Shown here: one piece after another, positions 37,868 to 46,355 of the stretch
Layout of the letters: the number at the start of each line of letters is the position of its first letter
Position numbering within the stretch: the stretch's first letter is position 1
Assembly (NCBI GenBank): GCA_014361295.1
Contig: JACIVX010000001.1
Location: 1-64,000, forward strand
Length of the DNA: 64,000 nt
Direction of reading: 5' to 3'
Source: Methanomassiliicoccales archaeon
Lineage (GTDB): Archaea > Thermoplasmatota > Thermoplasmata > Methanomassiliicoccales > JACIVX01
Position numbers and translations under genes: made by a program
Notes under the pieces: generated by a model
Seen by the model: only the letters and a program-made list of their open reading frames with translations
Databases searched by the model: none
What the model was told of the DNA's origin: nothing

Positions 37868-39976
37868 GTGGAAGGCTCTCAGCGATTGGTTTGTCGAATA
37901 GATGGAATGGATTGCATTGAATGCGCGAAGAAGATTGAAAAAGCGGTTAAGGAGATTGAAGGCGTCAAGCAGGTCCGTGTTTCTTACACTCTCGGTAAAA
38001 TGTCAGTGGAAGTTGAAAAGGGTAAAGTTTCAACTGAGCAGCTTAGGAGGTCTGTCGGGCTGTTGGGATATAAACTTGAACCTGTCGAACAGGGTGCATA
38101 CGAGGATTTTTTTACATTCAAGAACAGAAGACTTGTTGCGACAGCTGTATCAGGTATTTTTCTGCTTCTTGGTATTGTCACGGAAGTTGCTCTTGACATC
38201 TCTTACCTTTACCTTTCATTTTACGGAATCGCGATTCTCATTGGCGGGTACTATATCGCCCACAGAGGTCTAGTGGCAATCCTCGAAAAGTATCTCGATA
38301 TTAATATGCTGATGATCATCGCCGTCTGCGGCTCGGTTGCGATAGGCTCGTACTCAGAGGGTGCAGCAATTGTTTTCCTGTTTTCTACGGCCGAAATGCT
38401 TGAATCCTTTTCTATCGTCCGTACAAGAAAATCGATTTACGAACTTATGGATTTTGCACCAAATCGTGCACTCGTTCGTAGAGAGGGCAAAGAAGAGTAT
38501 TACGATGTCAACGATGTTGCGATTGGCGACATTGTAATCATCAAGCCAGGTGAAAGAATTCCGATCGACGGTATTGTGATTTCTGGGCAGTCATCAGTTG
38601 ATGAAGCGCCAGTGACAGGCGAGTCGATACCTGTAACGAAAAGACTGGGCGATCAAGTTTTTGCAGGGACGTTAAACGCATCGGGTTTTCTTGAAATTGA
38701 AGTCACCAAAGAATTCAAGGATACGGTCATTTCGAGGATTGTACAACTTGTTGAGGAAGCAGAAAGCGAGAAAGCCCCTACCGAACGATTCGTTGACAGA
38801 TTCGCGAAGTATTACACACCAATCATCGTTCTCGCAGCTATCCTGACAATTGTAATCCCCCCTTTGTTTTTCAATGAACCGTTCGATGTCTGGTTTTACA
38901 GAGGGCTCGTCCTCCTCGTTATCTCATGTCCGTGTGCGCTCGTGATTTCAACACCGGTTACAGTCGTCTCGGCTATCACTGGTGCAACGAGACGTGGTGT
39001 TCTGTTTAAAGGAGGGATTCATCTCGAGAGGATGGGACAGATATCTGTGATCGCATTTGACAAGACAGGGACGATTACAAAGGGGAAGCCAGAGGTTGAT
39101 GAAATCATCCCCTTCAAAAATTATTCAGAATATGAAGTGCTGAAAATCGCTGCTTCCGCAGAAAACCGATCAGAACACCATCTCGCACGAGCGGTGATAG
39201 CAAAGGCCGAAGAGCTGAGAATTGGGATTGAGGAGGTCGAGGCGTTTGAATCCATGTCAGGCAAGGGGGTGACCGCCGTAATCTTGGGGAACAGAATTTT
39301 CTGTGGAAGTCCCGAGTTTTTTGTCGAGCAAGGTATCGATCTTTTGACTTACAAAGATCTCATCGAAAGAAAAAATGCTGAGGGCAAGACTGTGATCATT
39401 GTTGGAACGGAAAGGGAAGCGATTGGCATGCTGACAATACGCGACACGGTGAAACCCGAAGCCCGTGAAGTTATTCGTGAATTGAGGAATCTCGGGATAA
39501 GAAAGATCGTGATGTTAACTGGGGATAGCGAAAAGGTCGCTGCGAAAGTTGCCGAGGAATTGCAGCTCGACGAATACAAAGCGCGATTGCTTCCCGAAGA
39601 AAAAGTCAGGGCAATTGAGGAATACCAGAAGAAATACGGGCCTGTTATCATGGTTGGCGATGGCGTCAATGACGCGCCTGCACTTGCAAAGGCTGAAATT
39701 GGGGTCGCAATGGGCGTTGCAGGAACAGATGTCGCATTGGAAGCAGCTGATGTCGCGCTCATGGGGGATGACCTGAGGGCGTTGTCATTCGGTATCAAGT
39801 TGAGCAGACGTGCTTCAAGAGTGATTAAGCAAAATATCTCTGTCTCTCTCGCGGTTAAGTCCATCTTCTTTGTCCTTGCTTTTCCTGGATTCATTACGCT
39901 TTGGCTTGCCATACTAATCGGTGATCTAGGTACCTCATTTGCCGTTATCTCCAATGCGATGAGGCTTGTGCGTTGA
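37868..39976 (+). CDS. P1B-type heavy-metal-transporting ATPase (Zn/Cd/Pb type)
   Basis: 702 residues. An N-terminal HMA domain has the metal motif GMDCIECAKK (about residue 13). The actuator loop PVTGES (about 250), TM6 SCPCALVISTP (about 355), phosphorylation motif FDKTGTITKG (about 397) and hinge MVGDGVNDAPALAKA (about 595) are complete. The last two helices contain SLAVKSIFF (Lys) and LIGDLGTSF (Asp), the pattern of the P1B-2 group that exports Zn2+, Cd2+ or Pb2+. The GTG start has no clear ribosome site. It follows the NikR-like regulator on the same strand. Confidence 0.9.
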   Translation: MEGSQRLVCRIDGMDCIECAKKIEKAVKEIEGVKQVRVSYTLGKMSVEVEKGKVSTEQLRRSVGLLGYKLEPVEQGAYEDFFTFKNRRLVATAVSGIFLLLGIVTEVALDISYLYLSFYGIAILIGGYYIAHRGLVAILEKYLDINMLMIIAVCGSVAIGSYSEGAAIVFLFSTAEMLESFSIVRTRKSIYELMDFAPNRALVRREGKEEYYDVNDVAIGDIVIIKPGERIPIDGIVISGQSSVDEAPVTGESIPVTKRLGDQVFAGTLNASGFLEIEVTKEFKDTVISRIVQLVEEAESEKAPTERFVDRFAKYYTPIIVLAAILTIVIPPLFFNEPFDVWFYRGLVLLVISCPCALVISTPVTVVSAITGATRRGVLFKGGIHLERMGQISVIAFDKTGTITKGKPEVDEIIPFKNYSEYEVLKIAASAENRSEHHLARAVIAKAEELRIGIEEVEAFESMSGKGVTAVILGNRIFCGSPEFFVEQGIDLLTYKDLIERKNAEGKTVIIVGTEREAIGMLTIRDTVKPEAREVIRELRNLGIRKIVMLTGDSEKVAAKVAEELQLDEYKARLLPEEKVRAIEEYQKKYGPVIMVGDGVNDAPALAKAEIGVAMGVAGTDVALEAADVALMGDDLRALSFGIKLSRRASRVIKQNISVSLAVKSIFFVLAFPGFITLWLAILIGDLGTSFAVISNAMRLVR

Positions 39977-40252
39977 GGAAATCAATCGGTCAAACATCAT
40001 GCATTGGCTCTGATTGCGGCTATTCCTTTTTTCCCCAGAAGCTATGGTCATTACAGTCGAGCTCGTTTTTCTCATCGCGTAAATTCGTGCTCAATCTCCA
40101 ATTCCTATCGCAATGTGGAAACTCTCATCAATTTTTTTTTCAATCACGAGAAAGCAAGCTTTATCAATTTTCAATCATCTTGCTAATATCGGTAACCATG
40201 AAATAGTCACGACGACAATTGATATTTTGTATGCAATAGCAGGGTTGTCCTC

Positions 40253-40852
40253 GTGACAAGAAGCCGATGCGTATCCGTTTCGACCATGACGGTCATTTTG
40301 TTGGTGTGCATTGTCGCCAACGCTTTTTTCTTAACGACAAATGCATCTGCTTATGATGTCAGGTTGTCAGGCATACCTTCAGCTTTTCAGCTTGATGAGG
40401 AGAGTCGCTTTTCGATCATCATCGATCTTGAGGGAGACGAGAGTATCCAATTTGAGAAAATCGTCATTAGCATCTACGACATCAAAGACGAACTTGTTGT
40501 GGTGGGGAATATTGCTCCAGATGGAGGGATTGTCGAATCTGGAAACTTTCTCGTGTCTGTAGCATTGATTAATAGTAATGTGACAGACCTCGGTGTAATT
40601 GGCAATGATCATGAAATTTCCTATTTAGTAACAATCAAATTCTCTTCCAATGCCTTTGACTACAGCTACGGGAATAAATTACGTGTGGTCGTCGTCAGAG
40701 GGGAAGGCCTAGTACCACTTCAGGCGTCTTTTGCACCCTTTGACATTGGAATTCCTCCGCCTTGGGCCATGATCATCAGTACGATTGTCGTCGTTGATGT
40801 TGTGGCAGTGGTCATAATTTATTGCTATTTGAAAATGAAAAAGAAAAAATAA
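40253..40852 (+). CDS. Membrane-anchored surface protein, cohesin-like beta domain
   Basis: 199 residues. A signal peptide (MTVILLVCIVANAFFLTT, cleaved about residue 33), an extracellular beta-rich domain of about 125 residues, and a C-terminal membrane helix (MIISTIVVVDVVAVVIIY) with the basic tail KMKKKK. The strand pattern SRFSIIIDLEGDESIQFEKI and YLVTIKFSSNA resembles cohesin/CARDB-type adhesion modules, without certain assignment. The GTG start at 40253 has a TATA-like GATATTTTGTATG about 30 bp upstream. Possibly a cell-surface binding protein. Confidence 0.65.
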   Translation: MTRSRCVSVSTMTVILLVCIVANAFFLTTNASAYDVRLSGIPSAFQLDEESRFSIIIDLEGDESIQFEKIVISIYDIKDELVVVGNIAPDGGIVESGNFLVSVALINSNVTDLGVIGNDHEISYLVTIKFSSNAFDYSYGNKLRVVVVRGEGLVPLQASFAPFDIGIPPPWAMIISTIVVVDVVAVVIIYCYLKMKKKK

Positions 40853-40893
40853 ATCGTCCGATTCAAATTTAATTTGTTTCAAAAGAATATTTT

Positions 40894-42084
40894 TCACTTG
40901 TCCTCATCAGCAACTTTCTTGATTGTGATCCTTCAGCTCCTGTCCCTGTTTGCCAGGGTTTCCGTGATCGTCACATTGATCTTATTCCAAGCCCTCTTCG
41001 CAAATCGTGAGGCGATACTTTTTGTCAACCTACAGATGATCGGATTCCTTCTCTTCTTGTTTCCCCACGGGCATCGGGTTCCAATAAGTGTGATCTCATT
41101 ATTATTGATCTCAAAATCGAAACAGCCATCGAGGTCATTGAATATCTGGGTGATGCTTTTCGCAAGAGTCTCAGAACCAACATTTTTCTCGGTGCCAAGA
41201 TACTCATCATAAAGCGTCTCGAGCTTAAAAGAAAGTACTCTGATAAACTCCCTTCTATTTCTTTCGGGAAAGCTTCTTCGTAGGAGTAGGGGTATGACGT
41301 CAACTAAAATCTCTTTGATTCTTCCTTTTGGTTCGAGTGTCTTGATCTCTTCATCCTTAAATTCCTTCCTGATCAAAATTTTTCTTGAAATCGTTGAAAT
41401 CCCAACGATCTGTCCCGATTGTGAGAAAATGGGTGAAAATAAGATTTCTACAGGTATGATGCGCTATTTTTTTCTCATCCCCATTACCACATACTCACAA
41501 ACATATCTCCCTTAATGATCCTATCAAAACAACGCTCGATTTCGAGTTTTTAATCTGAGATGACGCAGATAAGGTGTGAACCAATCGCCTACCACAACTG
41601 AAACCATAGATTCTTTCGGCACCCTGGTTCCAATATTTTACTTTTCTTTCGGGATCGTATACGATGACAGCATTATTTTCGTTCTCGATCACTCCTTTAA
41701 TTTGTATTCTGTTTTGTAGAGAATTGCATTTTAGATGACATATCCAGGTTGTTTGTTTAGGATCATCAATGTTTTCTGCTCACTTTCAGCAATTGAAATT
41801 TGGCTCTTGCTCGCCAGGATCATTATTCCGTTTATCCAATTTTTGTATTGCAATGAGATAACGAGCCACACGTGCACAGAATTCCCTTTCATGCGTTGCT
41901 GTCTTACGATCGGGATACGTATCTTAGTTGCTTCTTTGAAGAGTGGATGGTTGTCATCGATGCGGAAAAATTCTCGTACGAATTTTTCTGATACATTATG
42001 ATGTCTTTTCAGAATCCAAGTTTCATCTTCACGCAAATACGCCATACCTGCGTCGAGCGAAAAGAATTCAAGCGTTTTATTCAA
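40894..42084 (-). pseudogene. Decayed GAF-PAS-MetOD1-like sensor protein
   Basis: Reading on the minus strand: a GAF-like segment (MNKTLEFFSLDAGMAYLRED, 41731-42084), then a PAS start (NAVIVYDPERKVKYWNQGAE, about 41680-41500) broken by stops. Next comes the PAS end FSQSGQIVGISTISRKI (about 41450-41380), and a C-terminal domain (40933-41376) with TRCPWGNKKRRNPIICRLTK, which fits the methanogen output domain MetOD1 as I recall it. The last frame meets TGA at 40933-40935 and then continues RITIKKVADEDK to a second stop at 40894. Several stops and frame changes show loss of function. It lies directly downstream of an intact REC gene and may once have been fused to it. Confidence 0.7.
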
Positions 42085-42190
42085 ACCGACTTCGAAAATT
42101 TGATCAGAAAATCGAATGAATCCTCAATTTTCTGCGTACGCCCGTTCCAAAAAAAATCAAGACATTTTATCATTCTCTTGTTAACGAGAA

Positions 42191-42547
42191 TCAGACGCCG
42201 AGCCCTAATACTTTTTTCATGGTCCATTCAATGTCCTCCTCAGAAAGATCGTTCCCGTCCGTGACTACGAGCCCAGTGTTTGGACCCTTGTGAATTATCA
42301 TTTCAACTATATCTTTTCCAGAATCATCTGGTAATCCGATATCGACGAGGACAATATCGAAAAATGATCCAATCATCTTTTTTATCGCTTCTTCTGTTGC
42401 CGAAGTCGTGATGACTTTGCAACCTTTTTCTCTCAGGATTTCAGAAATTCTTGCCTGAACTACTTTATCATCATCGACAATAAGTATTCTCGGGGGCAGA
42501 ATGCTCTCCTCCTTTTCATAATTCTCACTGAGGCTCACTAATGTCAT
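42191..42547 (-). CDS. Response regulator receiver domain (remnant of a larger sensor)
   Basis: 118 residues. A complete receiver domain: PRILIVDDDKVVQARISEIL, phosphoacceptor DIVLVDIGLPDDSG (about residue 73) and TGLVVTDGND; the usual Lys-Pro near the end is replaced (VTDGNDLSEEDIEWTMKKVL). It stops where the decayed GAF-PAS-output region begins, so it may be the surviving head of a REC-GAF-PAS-MetOD1 protein. The start is uncertain; ATG 42547 is chosen, and the frame is open to 42619. Confidence 0.65.
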   Translation of the reverse strand: MTLVSLSENYEKEESILPPRILIVDDDKVVQARISEILREKGCKVITTSATEEAIKKMIGSFFDIVLVDIGLPDDSGKDIVEMIIHKGPNTGLVVTDGNDLSEEDIEWTMKKVLGLGV

Positions 42548-42643
42548 TAACGAATCAAACGAATACGATAACAGAAATCTATAAAGCTGATGAATACTCA
42601 ATCTTTGTTGTCTTTTCAATTTTCAGTGGTCCAGGTTCGAGAT

Positions 42644-42668
42644 AAAAAGGAAAAGAAAAGAAAAGGGG
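42644..42668 (-). terminator. T-rich terminator after the Trp-rich membrane protein gene
   Basis: On the minus strand, 20 bases past the stop codon, the sequence is pyrimidine-rich with four T runs (CTTTT repeated). It fits an archaeal oligo-T terminator. Confidence 0.5.
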
Positions 42669-42687
42669 TTTAGTTCTCGATGTCGGC

Positions 42688-43392
42688 TCACCAGATGAAC
42701 TGCTTGGCCGGCCCTTTCTTGTAGGTCCAGACCACCATGATCATGTTGATGATGCCGATCACGATCCACAGTACTGTCCAGCTCTCCGTAGATAGCGCGT
42801 TCTGGATATCGCCGAGTATCTTGACGTCGTTCCAGTTCAGTATGCCGCCACCGAAGATCATGTACCACCATGTGATGAACATCGAGCAGCACAGGTTGAA
42901 CTGGTGGATCTTCGCACTGCACTTCCCGTGTATCACAAGACCCCACGTGCTGGCTGTGAACCCATAAACCCACAAGCCGACATTAAAGTCCCATGACACA
43001 CCATTCCACGCGGCTATCGGAATCAGTATAAACTGGGTTGTTGCACCCCAGAGGGCTGCATCACCTATCGGTCTCCAGTCCCAACCCTGCGTTGCGCAGA
43101 AGAATGTTCCAAGGAACAGGAATCCGTACAACGCCGGAACGATCGAGAACATGGTGGAAACGGGCCCGTTGAACGGGTCTGTGGCGAAGTGCCACATCGC
43201 CATGACGAGCAGCGAAATCGCGGCTGCCAAACTACCCATGGCACCAATTCCTTGCTCGGGGACTAGCTCTCCTGGCTTGGTCTTTTTTTCCCACCATGCA
43301 GGGTTGGCTCGGACTCCACTGGTATAGAAAATCCAGTGGCAGAGACCGTAGACGAGTCCCATCATTCCGAAACCTACTGCGTTAAGTCCCAT
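42688..43392 (-). CDS. Trp-rich polytopic membrane protein, possibly AmiS/UreI-related
   Basis: 234 residues, about six or seven membrane helices and 15 or more Trp. The start NAVGFGMMGLVYGLCHWIFY, the middle AALWGATTQFILIPIAAWNG and the end TVLWIVIGIINMIMVVWTYK give no sure family; the general design recalls AmiS/UreI channels but is longer, so I leave it open. A strong AGGGGGAA ribosome site and a stable leader hairpin precede the ATG. Codon choice is more GC-rich and regular than in the neighbours (many GTC, ATC, AAG), which often marks high expression. It stands alone with its own terminator. Confidence 0.7.
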   Translation of the reverse strand: MGLNAVGFGMMGLVYGLCHWIFYTSGVRANPAWWEKKTKPGELVPEQGIGAMGSLAAAISLLVMAMWHFATDPFNGPVSTMFSIVPALYGFLFLGTFFCATQGWDWRPIGDAALWGATTQFILIPIAAWNGVSWDFNVGLWVYGFTASTWGLVIHGKCSAKIHQFNLCCSMFITWWYMIFGGGILNWNDVKILGDIQNALSTESWTVLWIVIGIINMIMVVWTYKKGPAKQFIW

Positions 43393-43404
43393 GTGTTTCC
43401 CCCT

Positions 43405-43431
43405 AAGTGGTCCGTCTCTCGACGGTCACTT
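43405..43431 (-). promoter_or_regulatory. Leader hairpin with GAGA tetraloop
   Basis: On the minus strand AAGTG-A-CCGTC, loop GAGA, GACGG-AC-CACTT forms ten base pairs with a small internal asymmetry and a GNRA-type loop. It ends directly before the AGGGGGAA ribosome site of the membrane protein gene. A TATA-like CTTTTAAGTA lies about 25 bp upstream, so the hairpin would be near the 5' end of the mRNA. It may stabilise the message or control translation. Confidence 0.5.
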
Positions 43432-43658
43432 GGGATAGTTACTTCCTTCTTGATACTTAAAAGTAGCGGAATTGAGGCTTAAAAATGTTAATATGGACAT
43501 ATAACGGTTCTTAATGCATGTAAAGAATTAGAAATGATGCCAGCTTAGAGATTCTTTCGCGTAGTCCTAATCGAATCACCGCTTAAGAGAATGATATTAT
43601 TCATTCTTTCAAATTTTTAAAAAATTTGAAAAGGAGTACCCGCACCGTGTTCGATAAT

Positions 43659-43668
43659 TAAAAAAAAG
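43659..43668 (-). terminator. Oligo-T run downstream of tnpB
   Basis: The plus strand has TAAAAAAAAG, giving eight T on the minus strand about 50 bases beyond the tnpB stop. It is a plausible end of the tnpB transcript and of any guide RNA produced from the 3' end of the element. Confidence 0.45.
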
Positions 43669-43715
43669 AATACCGAATAAAAATCTCGAATCATTTCTTG
43701 ATGAAGGGTTCTGAG

Positions 43716-44864
43716 TTAAGTAGAGATACATTGTATTTTGCTACTTTCATCTGCACTTAACTCTTCCCTCTCGACTATCTCATTGAGGGCTCTTTGGGGG
43801 AACCCTGCTCCCCGCATCTGAAGGTTTAAAACCGCTACAACATCTCTATCCATTATCAAGCCGCATTTACAGCATTTCATCAGTCTGCCCTCATAGGTAG
43901 CCATGCTATCAGAGCAGAGAGGGCAGACCTTAGAGGAGCTCTTCGGGTTAACGTAGTTTACCGCTAGCCCATTCCACCGCAACTTGTATTCGAGCATGAA
44001 CTGGAACATCCTAGCATTCCATTTTGAGAGCTTCCTATTGTTCTCTCTTGAGCCGTTTAGAACCCTGTTCTTGATATTTTTGAGGTTTTCGAGTATTGCC
44101 CCGCTTCCAATCCCTCTAAGCTCTCTCGCTATTGCCGTGGTCAGCTTATGCATGAAGTCTTTAGCTCTATTCTCTTCCCTCTGAGTATATTTCTTCAGAA
44201 GCTTCTTAGATGTTTTAGGCTTGGACAGCTTCTGAATCCTCTGCCGTTTGATTTCGTAGACTCTATGAACGTGGTATAGCTTTCTTAAATCATAACGCTT
44301 TACCTCTCCGTCTACCAAGGCTGTTATGTTTGTCAGGTTCACGTCGAATGAAGCCCACTTCTCGGCTTTTGGTTCAACGCTCTTCTTGACTGTAATTATG
44401 AGTTCCTTTTCGGTTAGGATTAAGCCTCCAATCCTATCGGAGTCTCTTGGAATCCATGGATACTTGCTTAAATCAACTTCAAGGTATCGTCTGTTAGGCT
44501 CTATGCTTATCCTTAGAACCTTGCTCCTATAGCTGAAGAGTGTATTCTTGATATAGACTGTTTTCCTTGTTATTTTCGGGTTCTTTTTGATCCTCTCTCT
44601 ATTGTAGAGCGTTATCCATCCCTTAACCAGACCTATAACCGAGTTTATCGCTGAATCCACATAATGCTTAGAGTATTTCCAATCTCTCAATAGCTCATCT
44701 CTAAGCGCTCTCCTGTCTTCTTTATCGAATTCAAGGTGGGCTTTCCTAGAAAGCTTTACCCGAGAAAAGATTGCCTCTAAGGCTCTCCGCTTAACCTTAA
44801 AGTATTCCTCGATCAAGTCTATTGGGGAGTCTATTGGGACTCTGTAGCTCTTAACTGCCTCCAA
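43716..44864 (-). CDS. tnpB: TnpB RNA-guided nuclease of an IS607/IS605-type element
   Basis: 382 residues. TnpB is the ancestor-type relative of Cas12, an RNA-guided DNA nuclease that helps the element persist. The RuvC residues seem complete: Asp in WASFDVNLTNITALVD (about residue 172), Glu in GAILENLKNIKNR (about 265), Asp in LIMDRDVVAVLNLQ (about 345). The zinc ribbon is VCPLCSD then CCKCGL (about 320-340). The start is a TTG within the upstream HTH gene (34-bp overlap). The protein therefore looks active. The guide RNA would come from the 3' end of the gene and the sequence just beyond, roughly 43660-43850. Confidence 0.88.
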   Translation of the reverse strand: MEAVKSYRVPIDSPIDLIEEYFKVKRRALEAIFSRVKLSRKAHLEFDKEDRRALRDELLRDWKYSKHYVDSAINSVIGLVKGWITLYNRERIKKNPKITRKTVYIKNTLFSYRSKVLRISIEPNRRYLEVDLSKYPWIPRDSDRIGGLILTEKELIITVKKSVEPKAEKWASFDVNLTNITALVDGEVKRYDLRKLYHVHRVYEIKRQRIQKLSKPKTSKKLLKKYTQREENRAKDFMHKLTTAIARELRGIGSGAILENLKNIKNRVLNGSRENNRKLSKWNARMFQFMLEYKLRWNGLAVNYVNPKSSSKVCPLCSDSMATYEGRLMKCCKCGLIMDRDVVAVLNLQMRGAGFPQRALNEIVEREELSADESSKIQCIST

Positions 44865-45016
44865 AGCCTCTCAACCTCGCTCTTAGGGTAGCGTAGCTTT
44901 CCAGTTGGAAGCCTAACAGCCCTGATAATACCCCTCCTCTGCCACTTCCAGAGAGTCTTAACCGAGATGCCGAACCTCTTAGCGACTTCTGAGGGTCGTA
45001 AGAGTTCTTCTTCCAT
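44831..45016 (-). CDS. MerR-like HTH protein, N-terminal domain of an IS607 serine recombinase
   Basis: 61 residues: MEEELLRPSEVAKRFGISVK, then TLWKWQRRGIIRAVRLPTG and KLRYPKSEVERLW. This is the DNA-binding domain that begins IS607 TnpA recombinases; the catalytic serine domain does not follow in any frame because tnpB starts here. It may have been retained to bind element ends or to repress the pair. The ATG at 45016 is preferred to an upstream TTG at 45037. A TATA-like TTTAAATAGG lies about 30-40 bp before it. Confidence 0.8.
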   Translation of the reverse strand: MEEELLRPSEVAKRFGISVKTLWKWQRRGIIRAVRLPTGKLRYPKSEVERLWRQLRATESQ

Positions 45017-45088
45017 CAAAAAGACATAAGAGAACAAAACCTATTTAAACTTATCTATCTTGAAACTGCTGAGCACGGCATTTAGAAG

Positions 45089-45157
45089 GCGGACACACCT
45101 GCGGACACACCCCGAACACGTGTCCGGACACACTAAAGATTTAAGAGCGGACACACT
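45089..45157. repeat. CGGACACAC repeat cluster with a 12-bp palindrome
   Basis: Four copies of (G)CGGACACAC occur at 45089, 45101, 45123 and 45147. The third copy is the right half of the perfect palindrome GTGTCCGGACAC (45120-45131). Starts are 12, 22 and 24 bases apart, close to whole helical turns for the last two. The cluster lies between the HTH gene (leftward) and a short rightward frame, where a divergent operator would be. It may be an operator, a replication-type iteron set, or binding sites at an element end. Confidence 0.8.
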
Positions 45158-45170
45158 TACATATTGCAAG

Positions 45171-45269
45171 GTGAAAGAGTTGAACAACACAACCGATCCG
45201 AAGGTAGTGCTTTTTAAGGAACTCATCAAAAAAGGGTACTCTATTCGAAAGGCATCTTACTCATCGTAA
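45171..45269 (+). pseudogene. Truncated HTH protein start
   Basis: A 32-codon frame (GTG, then KELNNTTDPKVVLFKELIKK and GYSIRKASYSS) looks like the first helices of a helix-turn-helix protein (Lys-rich, GYSIRKAS as in GYSIRKAAxxLG). It has an AAGGTGAAAGAG ribosome-type stretch at its start. It stops after 32 residues and its end overlaps the last bases of rfbB, so the rest was probably lost when the two pieces were joined. Confidence 0.4.
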
Positions 45270-46286
45270 CTGCTTTTCGCTGATAGCACCATAGTGGCTC
45301 TCGTAATACTTTTTAAACTCTCCAGATTTAATCTGCTTCCACCAACTTTCGTTTTCCAGATACCATCTGATTGTCTCTTCGATCCCCTCGCTAAAGCTAT
45401 ATTTAGGTTTCCATCCAGTTAGGCTCCTGATCTTTTTTGTGTCCACCGCATGCCTCATCACATGACCCGGTCTATCTGGAACGAAGGCGATGAGCTCTTC
45501 TGATTTTCCCAAAGTCCTCAGTATGATCGAGGCAATTTCCAAGACGCTCCTTTCCTCCCCTGAGCCGATATTAAACACTTCGCCTTCAAATCCGTTAGAA
45601 TGGAGGAGGAGATCGATCGCCTCGCAATGATCTCTGACAAAAATCCAGTCTCTCGTGTTTTTACCAGTCCCGTACACGGGGAGTGGTTTGTTCTCAATCG
45701 CATTGGTGATAAAAAGCGGAATAAGCTTTTCAGGATATTGAAATGGACCGTAGTTATTCGTGCAGCGTGTGATGATTACGGGAAGCCCGTAGGTGCAATA
45801 ATAAGAAAAAACGAGCCTGTCTGCGCCAGCCTTACTTGCCGCATAGGGGCTTTTGGGCATGAGCGCGTCGGTTTCCTTCGAAGGAGCTGTCACCGCTTCT
45901 CCATAAACTTCGTCCGTGGAAATGTGTATAAACCTCTTCACATGTTGCTTTCTCGCCGCTTCGAGAAGTACATAAGTCCCATATACGTCTGTTTTAATGA
46001 ACTCGTTGGCGGAGGCGATTGAACGATCGACGTGTGTTTCGGCAGCGAAATGCACGATTGCATCGCATTTTGCAGCTAAATCGTTGACGACCGTCTCGTC
46101 GCAAATATCCCCTCTAACGAATTTCAAGCGTTCACACCTAATATCCTCAAGATTGCGAGGATTGCCTGCGTAGGTTAATTTATCGAGATTGATGATTTCC
46201 ATTTCGGGATGCTTCTCGATCATGAATCTGATGAAATTGCTTCCGATAAACCCCATGCCGCCTGTGACGAGTATTCGCCTGTACAT
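45261..46286 (-). CDS. rfbB: dTDP-glucose 4,6-dehydratase
   Basis: 341 residues, extended SDR. It converts dTDP-glucose to dTDP-4-keto-6-deoxyglucose on the way to dTDP-rhamnose. NAD loop VTGGMGFIGSNFIRF (start), catalytic ISTDEVYGEA (about residue 127, Thr-Asp-Glu) and SPYAASKAGAD (Tyr-x3-Lys, about 152), then TRCTNNYGPFQYPEK. Complete. It lies 6 kb from rfbC, rfbD and rfbA, so the pathway is split, but all four enzymes are in the window. Its end abuts mobile-element debris. Confidence 0.93.
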   Translation of the reverse strand: MYRRILVTGGMGFIGSNFIRFMIEKHPEMEIINLDKLTYAGNPRNLEDIRCERLKFVRGDICDETVVNDLAAKCDAIVHFAAETHVDRSIASANEFIKTDVYGTYVLLEAARKQHVKRFIHISTDEVYGEAVTAPSKETDALMPKSPYAASKAGADRLVFSYYCTYGLPVIITRCTNNYGPFQYPEKLIPLFITNAIENKPLPVYGTGKNTRDWIFVRDHCEAIDLLLHSNGFEGEVFNIGSGEERSVLEIASIILRTLGKSEELIAFVPDRPGHVMRHAVDTKKIRSLTGWKPKYSFSEGIEETIRWYLENESWWKQIKSGEFKKYYESHYGAISEKQLR

Positions 46287-46355
46287 AGCAATTGAAAAAC
46301 GATGTCAGTACTTAATGATTTTCGGATCGATTGAAAACGCGTCAAGAATCAATAG

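Larger units (their letters stand above)
43716..45016 (-). mobile_element. IS607-like element reduced to HTH plus TnpB
   Basis: Two overlapping minus-strand genes: a MerR-type HTH protein of about 61 residues and a full TnpB. In IS607 the first gene is a serine recombinase of about 200 residues whose N-terminal domain is exactly such an HTH; here the catalytic domain is missing and the HTH frame ends inside tnpB. The coordinates cover the coding core only. The physical ends could not be set; IS607 has no inverted repeats. Confidence 0.75.

Noticed and set aside
39973-40206. 77-codon frame after the metal ATPase
   Set aside because: Phe/Ser-rich composition, no ribosome site, no family; the spacer also opens in other frames.
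40933-40935. Selenocysteine codon
   Set aside because: No SECIS-like structure was recognised, the surrounding sensor gene is broken in several other places, and the likely lineage is not known for selenocysteine.
45089-45157. CRISPR array
   Set aside because: Repeats are only 9-11 bases, spacers of 3-15 bases, and no cas genes are in the window.
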